In this document: in pieces, positions 7,743 to 17,024 of the stretch
How the letters are laid out: each line of letters opens with the position of its first letter
Position numbering within the stretch: position 1 is the first letter of the stretch
Origin: CAVQBC01 sp963848415
GTDB lineage: Bacteria > Actinomycetota > Thermoleophilia > Solirubrobacterales > Solirubrobacteraceae
Assembly: GCA_963848415.1 (NCBI GenBank)
Contig: CAWKDN010000001.1
Location: 1,426,001-1,490,000, forward strand
Length of the DNA stretch: 64,000 nt
Reading direction: 5' to 3'
Program-made: the position numbers and the translations under genes
Notes under the pieces: generated by a model
What the model was told of the DNA's origin: nothing
The model's database searches: none
Seen by the model: the letters and a program-made list of their open reading frames with translations, nothing else

Positions 7743-8436
7743 CCGCGCCCCCGGGCTGGTGCTCGGCGAGGACGTCACCATCGGCGAGGACGTACGCTTC
7801 GGCGCCCACGTCGTCGTGCATCCGGGCACCGTCATCGGCGACGGATGCGAGGTCCAGGACGGCGCGGTGCTCGGCAAGCCGCCGAAGCTCGCCCGCCACT
7901 CCTCCGCCTCGCGCGAGGCCGGGCCGCCGCTCGTGCTCGGCGCGGGCGCGGTCGTGTGCTGCCGCGCGATCGTCTTCGCGGCGGCGGACATCGGCGACGG
8001 CGCGATCCTCGGCGATCAGTCCTTCGTGCGTGAGCGCGCGCGGATCGGCGCAGGCTCGGTCGTCGGGCGGGGCAGCGCCATCGACAACGACGTGCTGATC
8101 GCCGCGCGCGTGCGCATCCAGACCGACGTCTACATCACGGCGTTCTCCGAGCTCGAGGAGGACGTGTTCGTCGGTCCCGGCGTCTGCACGACCAACGACT
8201 CGACGATGGCCCGCCACGCGGACGACTACCCGATCCACGGCGCGTACCTGCGCCGGGCCTGCCGCGTGGGCGGGGGCGTGACCCTCTGTCCCGGCGTCGA
8301 GGTCGGCGAGGAGGCCTTCGTGGGTGCCGGGGCGGTGGTCAGCCGCTCGATCCCGGCCCGCGCGGTCGCTGTCGGCGTCCCCGCCCGCGTCATCCGGTCG
8401 GTGGGCGAGGAGGACCTGCTCGAGCGCTGGCGCTGA
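7729..8436 (+). CDS. Hexapeptide-repeat (left-handed beta-helix) sugar N-acyltransferase
   Basis: The 235-residue protein is built of isoleucine/valine-patch hexapeptide repeats (GEDVTIGEDVRFGAHVVVHPG, GAGAVVCCRAIVFAAADIGDG, GAGSVVGRGSAIDNDVLI, PGVEVGEEAFVGAGAVVSRS) and ends VGVPARVIR, typical of WbpD/WlbB and LpxA-like acyltransferases. The family transfers acetyl from acetyl-CoA to a sugar amine. The GTG start overlaps the upstream dehydrogenase by 14 bases and has a GGAGGGAG 7 bases upstream. Co-translation with the dehydrogenase and epimerase supports a UDP-diacetamido-sugar pathway; the aminotransferase for that route could be elsewhere. Confidence 0.9.
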   Translation: MQLSDRAPGLVLGEDVTIGEDVRFGAHVVVHPGTVIGDGCEVQDGAVLGKPPKLARHSSASREAGPPLVLGAGAVVCCRAIVFAAADIGDGAILGDQSFVRERARIGAGSVVGRGSAIDNDVLIAARVRIQTDVYITAFSELEEDVFVGPGVCTTNDSTMARHADDYPIHGAYLRRACRVGGGVTLCPGVEVGEEAFVGAGAVVSRSIPARAVAVGVPARVIRSVGEEDLLERWR

Positions 8437-8482
8437 TCGAGCACTCGCGCTTCCGGCGGACGGTCGGTAGCGTTTCGCGGAC

Positions 8483-9343
8483 ATGAGCGAGCGCCCCGAA
8501 GACAAGCCCGAGGTCACCTCCGGCGATCCGCTGGCCGCCGGGCCATCCGATCCGCCGCCGCCGGCTCGCGACCAGCCGCCACCGGAGGCCGCGCGCGACC
8601 AGCCGCCGCCGGACGCCGCGCACGACGAGCCGCCGGCCGACCAGCAGCCGCCGGACGCTGCGCACGACGCGCCGCCGGCCGACCGGACGCCCGCCTCCGA
8701 GCGCGAGACCGTCCAGGGGCCGGCGCCCGAGCGCCCGGTCGCCGAGCGGCTCCCGGCCGCCCCGCCGGCTTTCCCCGCCGCGGCGGACGAGGGCTACGGC
8801 CCCGGCTCGCCCGCGCCGCCGGGCGCCGGCGGCCTCGCGCCCACCTTCAGCACCGCGCCCGGCGCGGGCCAGTACGTGCTCTCGGGCTGGTGGCGCCGGG
8901 TCGGCGCACAGCTGATCGACTGGGTGGTCGTCGGGATCGGGGCGGCCGTGATCCTGCTGATCTTCGGTGCGGTCTTCTCCGTCGGCTTCGCCGGCGGCGA
9001 CACCGCCGGGACCGTCTCGCTGATCGTCGGCCTCGTGCTCGGCACGGTGGCGGTCACCGTCGTCGCGCTGCTCTACGCGCCGGTGCTGATGAACCGGACC
9101 AACGGCCAGACGCTCGGCAAGATGGCCACCGGCATCCGCGTCGTGCGCGCCAACGGTGGCCCGATGACCTTCGGTTACGCGATGCTGCGCGAGGTGGCGG
9201 TCAAGTACCTGCTCTTCGGGATCGCCGGCGCGCTCACCTTCGGGCTCGCCCAGCTGATCGACTACCTGTGGCCGCTGTGGGACGAGGAGAACCGCGCGCT
9301 GCACGACATGATCGTCGACTCGCGCGTGGTGCTCGCCGACTGA
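8483..9343 (+). CDS. RDD-family membrane protein with Pro/Asp-rich repeat N-terminus
   Basis: The 286-residue protein has two parts. Residues about 1-120 are low complexity, with near-tandem units of the type ARDQPPPEA, AHDEPPADQ, AHDAPPADR. Residues about 130-286 form an RDD domain: YVLSGWWRRVGAQLIDWVVV carries the R-D signature, three hydrophobic segments follow, and the NGQTLGKMATGIRVV loop and LWDEENRALHDMIVDSRVV end are characteristic. RDD proteins are small inner-membrane proteins of varied or unknown transport function. The gene stands alone and converges on purA with a 19-base gap. Confidence 0.88.
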   Translation: MSERPEDKPEVTSGDPLAAGPSDPPPPARDQPPPEAARDQPPPDAAHDEPPADQQPPDAAHDAPPADRTPASERETVQGPAPERPVAERLPAAPPAFPAAADEGYGPGSPAPPGAGGLAPTFSTAPGAGQYVLSGWWRRVGAQLIDWVVVGIGAAVILLIFGAVFSVGFAGGDTAGTVSLIVGLVLGTVAVTVVALLYAPVLMNRTNGQTLGKMATGIRVVRANGGPMTFGYAMLREVAVKYLLFGIAGALTFGLAQLIDYLWPLWDEENRALHDMIVDSRVVLAD

Positions 9344-9362
9344 CCGCCGGCGGAGGTCGAGG

Positions 9363-10682
<1,320 letters not shown>

Positions 10683-10689
10683 GAGCGTT

Positions 10690-11532
10690 TCAGTCTACGG
10701 CGCGCCGCGCGGCCGACCGGACCCACGGGGTCCCGTAGGCGGGCGCCGCGTCGGGGTCGCCGGCGCCCTCGCCCCACACGGCGGGCTCGTCGCGCGCGCG
10801 GCCAGGTCCGCCGCCGGGCTCCGGGTAGCGGAAGTCGGCCTCCATCCGCCGGTCCTCGCCGTAGAGCGGCAGCGGCTCACCGCACATCTCGAACAGGCGC
10901 GAGACCGTGCGGTCGCCGATCTGCTCGCGCAGCCCCTCGTCCTCGAGGTTCGTGGTGAGCACCATCGCCCGCCCGTCCTCGTAGCGCGTGTTGACGATCG
11001 TGTAGAGCTGCTCGAGCACCCACGGCGAGCTCTGCTCGGCGCCGACGTCGTCGATGTGCAGGAGGTCGACCGCGCACAGGCGGTCGATCAGGCCGCCGAG
11101 CGTCAGCGCGGCGTCGTCGTCGTAGGTGTCGCGCAGGTTCGCCAGCAGCCGCGGCAACGAGTAGATGGCGACGGTGTGCCCGGCCTCCAGCGCCGACTTC
11201 GAGATCAGCATCGCGAGCGTCGTCTTGCCCGTGCCGACGTCGCCGCGGAACCAGATCCCGCGGCCCGCCGCGAGCTTGTCGGAGACGGTGCGCACGTACT
11301 CGCGGACCGCGCGGACGACGTGCGGGCTGCGCCGCTCGATGCCGACCACGGGCTCGCGCTCGAAGGAGATCTCGCGGAAGCGCCGCGGGACCCGCCCGGC
11401 GACGGCCGCCGCCTTGCGCCGCGCGAGCCGGGCCGGCCGGCAGGAGCAGTCGCGCGCGCGCCGGCGCTCCTCGTCGTAGAGGAAGCCCGACCCGTCGCAG
11501 CGGCCGTGCGGGCAGCGCGCGGGCGCGCTCAT
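10690..11532 (-). CDS. DnaC/DnaI/IstB-like AAA+ ATPase (probable helicase loader)
   Basis: The 280-residue protein has an N-terminal Cys cluster (CPHGRC, then CSC about 20 residues on) that could bind zinc, as in Bacillus DnaI, and a AAA+ core with Walker A GDVGTGKTT, Walker B LLHIDDVG, and the sensor-like VLTTNLEDEGL and DRTVSRLFEMCGEPL segments of the DnaC/IstB group. The C-terminal 50 residues are Pro/Gly-rich and probably disordered. Its ATG overlaps the dnaB stop codon, indicating translational coupling to the replicative helicase. Loading DnaB onto DNA is the likely role, inferred from family and context; no transposase is nearby, which argues against IstB. Confidence 0.8.
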   Translation of the reverse strand: MSAPARCPHGRCDGSGFLYDEERRRARDCSCRPARLARRKAAAVAGRVPRRFREISFEREPVVGIERRSPHVVRAVREYVRTVSDKLAAGRGIWFRGDVGTGKTTLAMLISKSALEAGHTVAIYSLPRLLANLRDTYDDDAALTLGGLIDRLCAVDLLHIDDVGAEQSSPWVLEQLYTIVNTRYEDGRAMVLTTNLEDEGLREQIGDRTVSRLFEMCGEPLPLYGEDRRMEADFRYPEPGGGPGRARDEPAVWGEGAGDPDAAPAYGTPWVRSAARRAVD

Positions 11533-12917
11533 CAGTAACGCTCCTCGCTGACGTAGGACATGAAGCGCGGGTACTCCTTCTGGAAGGTCAGCTCGACGGT
11601 CCCGAGCCCGCCGTTGCGGTGCTTGGCCACGATCAGGTCGGCGATCCCCTCGCGCTCTGACTCGTGGTCGTAGTACTCGTCGCGGTAGATGAACATCACG
11701 AGGTCGGCGTCCTGCTCGATCGCGCCGGATTCACGTAGGTCGGAGAGCACCGGGCGCTTGTCCGTGCGCTGCTCGACGCCGCGGTTGAGCTGGGAGAGCG
11801 CGATGACCGGGACGTCGAGCTCGCGCGCGAGCGTCTTGAGGCCGCGCGAGATCTGCCCGATCTGCTCGACACGGTTGTCCACGTGCCCCGCCGCCCGCAT
11901 CAGCTGGAGGTAGTCGATGAGGATCAGCCCGAGCCCGTCGGCGTTCTGCTGGGCCAGGCGGCGCGCCTTGGCGCGCACGTCGAGCACCGAGAGGTCTGAG
12001 GAGTCGTCGACGAACAGCTTGGAGTGCGCGAGCCGGTTGGACGCCTCGAGGATCTTCGGCCAGCGCGACTGCGGGACGTTGCCCTTGCGCAGGTCGTCGC
12101 CCTTGACCGACGCCTGGGAGGCCACGAAGCGCTGGGCGAGCTCCGACTCGGACATCTCGAGCGAGAACAGGGCGACGGCCTGGTCGGAGCCGAGCGCGGC
12201 GTTCTCGGCGAAGTTGGCCATCAGCGCGCTCTTGCCCATGCTGGGCCGCGCCGCCAGGATGATCAGGTTGCCCGGCTGGAAGCCACCAGTGATCGTGTCG
12301 ACGTCGTCGAAGCCCGACGCCGTGCCGGTGATCGCCTTGCCCTCGCGCGAGAGGTGCTCGAGCTTGTCCAGCTCGCCCGCGAGCAGGTCGCCGATGTTGA
12401 CGAAGTCCTTGCGCCGGTCCTCATGCGCGACCTCGAGGATGGTGCGCTCGGCGAGATCGACGAGGTCGCGCGGCGGCGCTTCGTGGGAGTGCACCTTGGC
12501 CTGGATCTCGTAGGACGCGCGCAGGAGCCGGCGCAGCATCGCGTTCTCGCGCACGATGCGCGCGTAGCGGCGCACGTTGCCGACCGCGGGCACCGACGCG
12601 GCCAGCAGGTCGACGGCCCCGCGGCCGCCCACGCGGTCGAGCAGGCCGGCCTGCTTGAGGTGCTCGACGAGCGTCAGCGCATCGACGGGCTCGCCGTGGC
12701 CGTGGAGGTCGAGCATCCCCTGGTAGATCAGGCCGTGCGCCTCGCGGTAGAAGTCCTCCGGCTGGAGGTTCTCGTCGATGATCAGCGCGGGCAGCGCGGT
12801 GTCCGACAACAGCACGGCGCCGAGCACCGACTGCTCGGCCTCGAGGTTCTGGGGCGGCGCCACCGGCCCCTCGGCCGGACGGCCGCCGCCGTTGGCGCGC
12901 TGGTCTGGGATCGCCAT
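11532..12917 (-). CDS. dnaB: Replicative DNA helicase DnaB
   Basis: The 461-residue protein has the DnaB N-terminal helical domain (PQNLEAEQSVLGAVLLSD) and a RecA-like C-terminal ATPase with Walker A LAARPSMGKSALMANFAENA, the LFSLEMSESELAQRF and LILIDYLQLMRA Walker B region, and RGLKTLARELDVPVIALSQLNR. It unwinds DNA at the replication fork as a hexamer. Start at 12917 (MAIPDQRANGG) avoids a 38-residue unlikely extension. No intein is present. It is the third gene of an rpsR-rplI-dnaB run and overlaps the loader gene by one base. Confidence 0.96.
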   Translation of the reverse strand: MAIPDQRANGGGRPAEGPVAPPQNLEAEQSVLGAVLLSDTALPALIIDENLQPEDFYREAHGLIYQGMLDLHGHGEPVDALTLVEHLKQAGLLDRVGGRGAVDLLAASVPAVGNVRRYARIVRENAMLRRLLRASYEIQAKVHSHEAPPRDLVDLAERTILEVAHEDRRKDFVNIGDLLAGELDKLEHLSREGKAITGTASGFDDVDTITGGFQPGNLIILAARPSMGKSALMANFAENAALGSDQAVALFSLEMSESELAQRFVASQASVKGDDLRKGNVPQSRWPKILEASNRLAHSKLFVDDSSDLSVLDVRAKARRLAQQNADGLGLILIDYLQLMRAAGHVDNRVEQIGQISRGLKTLARELDVPVIALSQLNRGVEQRTDKRPVLSDLRESGAIEQDADLVMFIYRDEYYDHESEREGIADLIVAKHRNGGLGTVELTFQKEYPRFMSYVSEERY

Positions 12918-13016
12918 GGGGCGGTCGAGTCTAGGTCCGCCCCGGGACGCTCCCCTCCTTCTGGCCGCTGCCTCCGCAGAATCGTTACGGAGGCGGCGCA
13001 GAGCTGGTGCAGACGT

Positions 13017-13044
13017 GCAGCCGGCCGGCACAGAGGCCGGCTGC
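13017..13044 (-). terminator. Strong hairpin downstream of rplI
   Basis: A perfect 10-bp inverted repeat (GCAGCCGGCC / GGCCGGCTGC, 8-base loop) begins 12 bases beyond the rplI stop codon on the minus strand. There is no clear U-tract. A second stem (GCCTCCG / CGGAGGC, 12970-12994) follows before dnaB. The pair may attenuate or process the ribosomal-protein transcript ahead of dnaB. Confidence 0.5.
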
Positions 13045-13055
13045 GGGACGAGCGA

Positions 13056-13508
13056 TCAGCCCTGGTCGGTGACCATGGTCTTGACCGTCGCGCGCACGCC
13101 GTCGGCCACCTCGACCTCGACCATGTGGGTGCCGACCGTCTTGATCGGGTCGTCGAGGTGGATCTTGCGGCGGTCGAGCCGAATGCCGCGGGCCTCGAGC
13201 ACCGCGTCGGCGATGTCCTGTGTGGTGACCGAGCCGAACAGGCGCCCGTCGTCGCCCGCCTGGTTGGGGATCGTCAGCACCGTCTTGTTGAGCAGCGCGG
13301 CGTCCTCGCGCGCCTTCTCGGTCGCCGTGGCGGCGGCGCGCTCGGTAGCCTCCGCCTGCCGGCGGGAGGCGGCGATCGAGGCCTTCGTGGCGGGCTCGGC
13401 GAGCCGGCGGGGGATCAGGAAGTTGCGCAGGTAGCCCTTGGAGACGTCGACGACCGTGCCGCGGTCGCCGAGCTGTTCGACGTCCTGCAGGAGGATGGCC
13501 TGGGGCAT
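13056..13508 (-). CDS. rplI: 50S ribosomal protein L9
   Basis: The 150-residue protein has the L9 N-terminal fold MPQAILLQDVEQLGDRGTVV followed by the signature VSKGYLRNFLIPRRLA, the long connecting helix rich in Ala/Glu/Arg, and the C-terminal rRNA-binding domain ending VEVADGVRATVKTMVTDQG. It binds 23S rRNA near the L1 stalk. It lies 13 bases downstream of rpsR in the usual order rpsR-rplI-dnaB. Confidence 0.96.
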   Translation of the reverse strand: MPQAILLQDVEQLGDRGTVVDVSKGYLRNFLIPRRLAEPATKASIAASRRQAEATERAAATATEKAREDAALLNKTVLTIPNQAGDDGRLFGSVTTQDIADAVLEARGIRLDRRKIHLDDPIKTVGTHMVEVEVADGVRATVKTMVTDQG

Positions 13509-13521
13509 CGCCGTCGCGCTC

Positions 13522-13851
13522 CTAGCGCCCGCGGTCGCCGCGGTCGCCGCGATCGCCCCGGTCGCGATCGCGCGCGTCGCGGGTCTCGACGCCGACGTAG
13601 GGCAGCAGCGCGAGCTCCCGTGCGCGCTTGACTGCCGTCGCGACCTGGTTCTGGTGGCGCCGGCAGGCGCCGCTGATCCGCCGCGAGCGGATCTTGCCGC
13701 GGTCGGAGACGAACTTGCGCAGGGTCGGGATGTCCTTGTAGTCGACGAACTCGACCTTGTCTCGGCAGTACGGGCAGGACTTGCGGCGTCCCGATCCGGG
13801 ACCGCCCTTACGATCTCGCCGGCGCGTGGGCCGGCTGCGCTGCTTTGCCAC
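13522..13851 (-). CDS. rpsR: 30S ribosomal protein S18
   Basis: The 109-residue protein contains the S18 core from VEFVDYKDIPTLRKFVSDRG to ISGACRRHQNQVATAVKRAR and ends ALLPYV. CPYC in the N-terminal part and the CRRH later indicate the zinc-ribbon (C+) form. The C-terminal 18 residues are an RD/GDR repeat tail not present in most S18 proteins. The start is GTG at 13851. It heads the minus-strand run rpsR-rplI-dnaB; in other bacteria ssb would lie directly upstream on the same strand, but here ssb points the other way. Confidence 0.96.
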   Translation of the reverse strand: MAKQRSRPTRRRDRKGGPGSGRRKSCPYCRDKVEFVDYKDIPTLRKFVSDRGKIRSRRISGACRRHQNQVATAVKRARELALLPYVGVETRDARDRDRGDRGDRGDRGR

Positions 13852-14165
13852 GTTCGGAAAACCTCTCTGGCCGCGTAAGTAGACGGCGCGCCCGCTGGCG
13901 CGCGACGGATCATTGTGGCAGGTGGACGATCACCGCCGTCCGCGCTCGCGCCCGCGGGCGCGCGAGAGGCGCTTCCCAGTAGCGGCCCGCACGGGCGTCT
14001 TCGGAAGTCCGGTGGGGCGCAGATCGTCACAAACGCCGCCTGCTTCGTGCCGGCATCGTGACGATTGTGCGGTGAAACCGGCCTTTGCGCCCGATCCCTC
14101 CGGACCCGGACCTAGACTCGTCGGACCATCACGACTTCGTTCGCTGCCGAAAGGAGCGGGCTCCC
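13852..14165. promoter_or_regulatory. Divergent rpsR/ssb intergenic region
   Basis: This 314-base gap must hold the promoters of the rpsR run (minus) and ssb (plus). I see ATCGTCA (14023-14029) and TGACGAT (14059-14065) as a 7-bp inverted pair, and an AAAGGAG ribosome-binding site just before the ssb ATG. No coding sequence or clear RNA gene is apparent. Core promoter hexamers are not convincing. Confidence 0.4.
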
Positions 14166-14639
14166 ATGGCCTCCACCAACATCAACCGCGTCATCATCAC
14201 CGGGAACCTCACGCGCGATCCCGAGCTGCGCTCGCTGCCGAGCGGGATGTCCGTGTGCAGCCTGCGCATCGCCAGCAACACCCGCCGCAAGGACAACTCC
14301 ACCGGCGAGTGGGTCGACAAGCCCAACTACTTCAGCGTCACCGTCTGGGGCGCCCAGGGCGAGAACTGCGCTCGGTTCCTGAGCAAGGGCCGCCCGGTCG
14401 CGCTCGACGGCCGCCTGGAGTGGCGCGAGTGGGAGAAGGACGGCATCAAGCGCGAGGCGATCGACATCATCGCCGACTCCGTGCAGTTCCTGGGCGGGCG
14501 CGACGACGCCGGGCCGGGCGGCGGGGGCGGCAACGGCTATGCGCCGCAGTCCGACGTGCCGACGGATACGTCGGACTTCAGCCCACAGCCGGTCGGCGGG
14601 CGCTCGCCGGACGCCGCCGACGACGACATCCCGTTCTAG
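14166..14639 (+). CDS. ssb: Single-stranded DNA-binding protein
   Basis: The 157-residue protein has an OB fold (NRVIITGNLTRDPELRSLPSG, CSLRIASNTRRKD, NYFSVTVWGAQGENCARFL, GRPVALDGRLEWREWE), a glycine-rich linker, and the acidic tail DDDIPF that recruits replication and repair partners. It coats single-stranded DNA as a tetramer. The ATG at 14166 follows AAAGGAG. It is transcribed opposite to rpsR and rpsF, unlike the standard rpsF-ssb-rpsR operon, and is followed by a hairpin repeat and an aldo/keto reductase. Confidence 0.96.
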   Translation: MASTNINRVIITGNLTRDPELRSLPSGMSVCSLRIASNTRRKDNSTGEWVDKPNYFSVTVWGAQGENCARFLSKGRPVALDGRLEWREWEKDGIKREAIDIIADSVQFLGGRDDAGPGGGGGNGYAPQSDVPTDTSDFSPQPVGGRSPDAADDDIPF

Positions 14640-14742
14640 CGGCGGGGCGCGCGGCGGGCCGGGCTGCGCGCCGTCCGCTTTCCCGCGCGGGGCGAGCGAC
14701 ACGGAAACCGGCGCGGCCTGAGCGGTCGTCGGCCAGCCGACA

Positions 14743-14786
14743 AGACGACTGATTCCGCGGCCGAGGGGTCGCGGAATCACTCATCT
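14743..14786. repeat. Hairpin repeat family, copy B
   Basis: Inverted arms AGACGACTGATTCCGCGGCC and GGTCGCGGAATCACTCATCT enclose a 4-base loop, giving a near-perfect 20-bp stem. The right end is TCATCTAG as in copies A and C. It lies between ssb and the aldo/keto reductase start, at an edge of the segment that is rearranged relative to the usual ribosomal operon. Confidence 0.8.
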
Positions 14787-14798
14787 AGGGTGGCGGGC

Positions 14799-15824
14799 AT
14801 GGAGCTGCGAAACCTCGGGCGCACCGGCATGCAGGTGAGCCCCCTCTGCCTCGGGACGATGATGTTCGGTGCCTGGGGCAACACCGACCACGCTGACTCG
14901 GTCCGGATCATCCACCGGGCGCTCGACGCCGGCATCAACTTCGTCGACACCGCGGACGTCTACGCGCGCGGGGAGTCGGAGGAGATCGTCGGCAAGGCAC
15001 TCGCGGGCGGACGCCGCGACAACGTGATCCTGGCCACGAAGGTGCACGGCCGGATGGGCGACGACCCCAACCAGTTCGGCAACTCGCGCCGCTGGATCAC
15101 GCGCGCGGTCGAGGACAGCCTGAGCCGGCTGGGCACCGACTGGATCGACCTCTACCAGATCCACCGTCCCGAGCCGGACACCGACGTCGACGAGACGCTG
15201 GGCGCGCTGACCGACCTGGTCCGGGCCGGCAAGATCCGCAGCTTCGGCAGCTCGACGTTCCCGGCGCACGCGATCGTGGAGGCCCAGTGGACGGCCGAGC
15301 GGCGCGCCCGCGAGCGCTTCGTGTGCGAGCAGCCGCCGTACTCGCTGCTCGTCCGGGGCGTCGAGGCCGACGTGCTGCCGGTCTGCCTGCTCCACGGCAT
15401 GGGCGTCATCCCCTGGAGCCCGTTGAACGGCGGCTGGCTCTCGGGCCGCTACCGAAAGGGCGGCGGGTCGCCCGGCTCCTCGCGCGCCGAGCGGATGCCC
15501 GGTCGCTTCGACGTCGAAGACACGGCGAACGCGGCGAAGCTCGAGGCGGCCGACGCCCTCGGCGCCCTGGCCGACGAGCTCGGGATCCCGCTCGTCCACC
15601 TCGCCCTCGCCTTCACCCTGCGCCACCCGGCGGTCACGGCGCCGATCATCGGCCCGCGCACGATGGAGCAGCTCGAGAGCCAGCTCGGCGCCGCCGACGT
15701 GGTGCTCGACGACGCCGCGCTCGACCGCATCGACGAGATCGTCCCGCCCGGGGTCAACGTCAAGCGCGAGGACGCCGGCTACACGCCGCCGGTGCTCGCG
15801 GACCCGGCGCAGCGACGCCGGTGA
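14799..15824 (+). CDS. Aldo/keto reductase
   Basis: The 341-residue protein is an AKR (beta/alpha)8 enzyme: LGRTGMQVSPLCLGTMMFG at the N-terminus, the catalytic Asp/Tyr in NFVDTADVYARGESEEIVG, Lys in NVILATKVHG, and His in IDLYQIHRPEP. The PLNGGWLSGRY and C-terminal IIGPRTMEQLESQL NADPH-binding segment are typical. Substrate is unknown. An in-frame GTG nine bases upstream is possible, but ATG at 14799 is preferred. It sits between ssb and rpsF, and is therefore an insertion into an otherwise conserved ribosomal/replication locus. Confidence 0.92.
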   Translation: MELRNLGRTGMQVSPLCLGTMMFGAWGNTDHADSVRIIHRALDAGINFVDTADVYARGESEEIVGKALAGGRRDNVILATKVHGRMGDDPNQFGNSRRWITRAVEDSLSRLGTDWIDLYQIHRPEPDTDVDETLGALTDLVRAGKIRSFGSSTFPAHAIVEAQWTAERRARERFVCEQPPYSLLVRGVEADVLPVCLLHGMGVIPWSPLNGGWLSGRYRKGGGSPGSSRAERMPGRFDVEDTANAAKLEAADALGALADELGIPLVHLALAFTLRHPAVTAPIIGPRTMEQLESQLGAADVVLDDAALDRIDEIVPPGVNVKREDAGYTPPVLADPAQRRR

Positions 15825-15868
15825 CGCCCGCGAGCGCGGCGCCGCGCGCGCAGAAGTGGAGCGGCTGA

Positions 15869-16231
15869 CTAGCCCTCTTCGGCCGGTGCCGCGGCGGTGG
15901 CGGCGACCGTGCGCAGGTCCGGCGGCGGCGGCGTGCCTGGGCGGAGCTTGATGATCCTGAAGCGGACGACGCCGTCGGTGATCTTGAGTGTGTGGTCGAG
16001 CTGGTCGAGCAGCTCGGCCGGCCCGTGGAACTGGATCAGGCGGTAGTCGGCGTCGGCGCGCTTGTGCACCTCGTAGGCGGTCGCGCGGACGCCCCAGTCG
16101 TGCTCGCCGACGAGCTCGCCCGACGCGCCGATGGCCGCCGCGACGTTGGCCACGATCTCGGCGCGGCGCTCGTCGTCGGCCTGGGAGTCGAGCAGCAGGA
16201 CGAGGTCATACGTTGGTCTCTCGGTGGCCAT
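15869..16231 (-). CDS. rpsF: 30S ribosomal protein S6
   Basis: The 120-residue protein matches S6: a YDLVLLLDSQADDERRAEIV first strand and helix, GEHDWGVRATAYEVHKRADADYRLIQF in the middle, and LDHTLKITDGVVRFRIIKL at the end. It pairs with S18 on the 30S platform. It is on the same strand as rpsR but separated from it by the oppositely oriented ssb and aldo/keto reductase genes, so it cannot share the usual rpsF-ssb-rpsR transcript without antisense passage. Confidence 0.95.
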   Translation of the reverse strand: MATERPTYDLVLLLDSQADDERRAEIVANVAAAIGASGELVGEHDWGVRATAYEVHKRADADYRLIQFHGPAELLDQLDHTLKITDGVVRFRIIKLRPGTPPPPDLRTVAATAAAPAEEG

Positions 16232-16289
16232 GGCCCAGGACGCTAGCAGCGAGGGGGCGAGCCGAGCGGGCCTTCGGCCTAGGTCCGGT

Positions 16290-16997
16290 ATGGATCGCAC
16301 CCTGCTCTCGCGGCTGCGCTGGGGCAACATCGCCGTCGCTGCGGCGGTCGTCGCCGTGCTGGCGCTGGTGATCGCCTGGCCGCGCCTCGCGTCCGACCCG
16401 CCGCAGCTGCCCGCCCCGGAGCCGGCGCCGGTGGGCGGGGCCGCGGCCGGCGGCGAGCCGGCGCCACCGGCGGGCGGGCTCACCGAGGACCAAGGCCGCG
16501 AGCTGATCGAGCAGGCGCGCGCGGACGCGCGACGGCGCGTGCGGGCGCGCGAGCGCCGGCAGGCGCGGGCCCGGGCCGCCCGGCGAGCCGCTTCGCGCCG
16601 GGCCGCGGCCCGTGTGCGCCGGAGCCGGCGAGCGCAGCGCCCCCGTCGCCTCGCCGTGACGGTCCGGCGGCGCCGACGGACGCTCGGCCCGGCCGGGACG
16701 CGACGGGCGGGAACGCCGGACGCCGATCGCGCCGCACGGCGGGGGGGCGGTGGGGGCGGAACCGGCGGCGGTGAGGCCGGCGGCGGTGAGGCCGGCGGCG
16801 GTGGCGGAGCCGGCGGCGGTGGCGGCGGTGGTGTCGGTGGCGGTGGCGCGCGCGGTGGCGGTGGCGGCGGTTCGGACTGCGCTTGCGCCCGCCCGCCGGC
16901 CGGCTCGGGCGGCACCGGCGGGCACACGTCGCCGCCGGCCCACAGCCCATCCGCGCCGTCGCCCGGCGACGAGTTCACCTTCGAGCGCGGGCCCTGA
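16290..16997 (+). CDS. Hypothetical membrane-anchored Arg-rich/Gly-rich protein
   Basis: I do not recognise a family. The 235-residue reading has one N-terminal transmembrane segment (NIAVAAAVVAVLALVIAW), a Pro/Ala spacer, then about 90 residues very rich in Arg and Ala that are strongly basic and probably helical, and a Gly-rich tail with repeated GGGEAGGGEAGGGG units. Two Cys lie in a CAC context near the end. It starts at ATG 16290, about 60 bases from the divergent rpsF start. The basic stretch could bind nucleic acid or acidic polymers. Low-complexity GC-rich DNA can keep frames open by chance, so coding status is moderate. Confidence 0.5.
   Translation: MDRTLLSRLRWGNIAVAAAVVAVLALVIAWPRLASDPPQLPAPEPAPVGGAAAGGEPAPPAGGLTEDQGRELIEQARADARRRVRARERRQARARAARRAASRRAAARVRRSRRAQRPRRLAVTVRRRRRTLGPAGTRRAGTPDADRAARRGGGGGGTGGGEAGGGEAGGGGGAGGGGGGGVGGGGARGGGGGGSDCACARPPAGSGGTGGHTSPPAHSPSAPSPGDEFTFERGP
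16736..16868. repeat. Short GGC/GGT tandem repeat tract
   Basis: The stretch is dominated by GGCGGT and GGCGGCGGTGAG units, including two consecutive copies of GGCGGCGGTGAGGCC. It encodes the Gly-rich tail of the overlapping hypothetical protein. Such tracts vary in length between strains through replication slippage. Confidence 0.6.
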
Positions 16998-17024
16998 CCG
17001 CCGCGGGACCGACGCCGCGGGCGC

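Noticed and set aside
8520..8720. Repeated CCGCCG/GACCAG units as a regulatory repeat
   Set aside because: They are in frame within the RDD protein and encode Pro/Asp-rich repeats.
13522..14030. Upstream extension of L9 as a fusion with S18
   Set aside because: The longer frame reads S18 in the wrong frame; S18 and L9 have separate starts and stops 13 bases apart.
16736..16868. Repeated GGC-type units as a possible CRISPR array
   Set aside because: The units are 6-15 bases with no unique spacers of regular length; this is a simple coding repeat.
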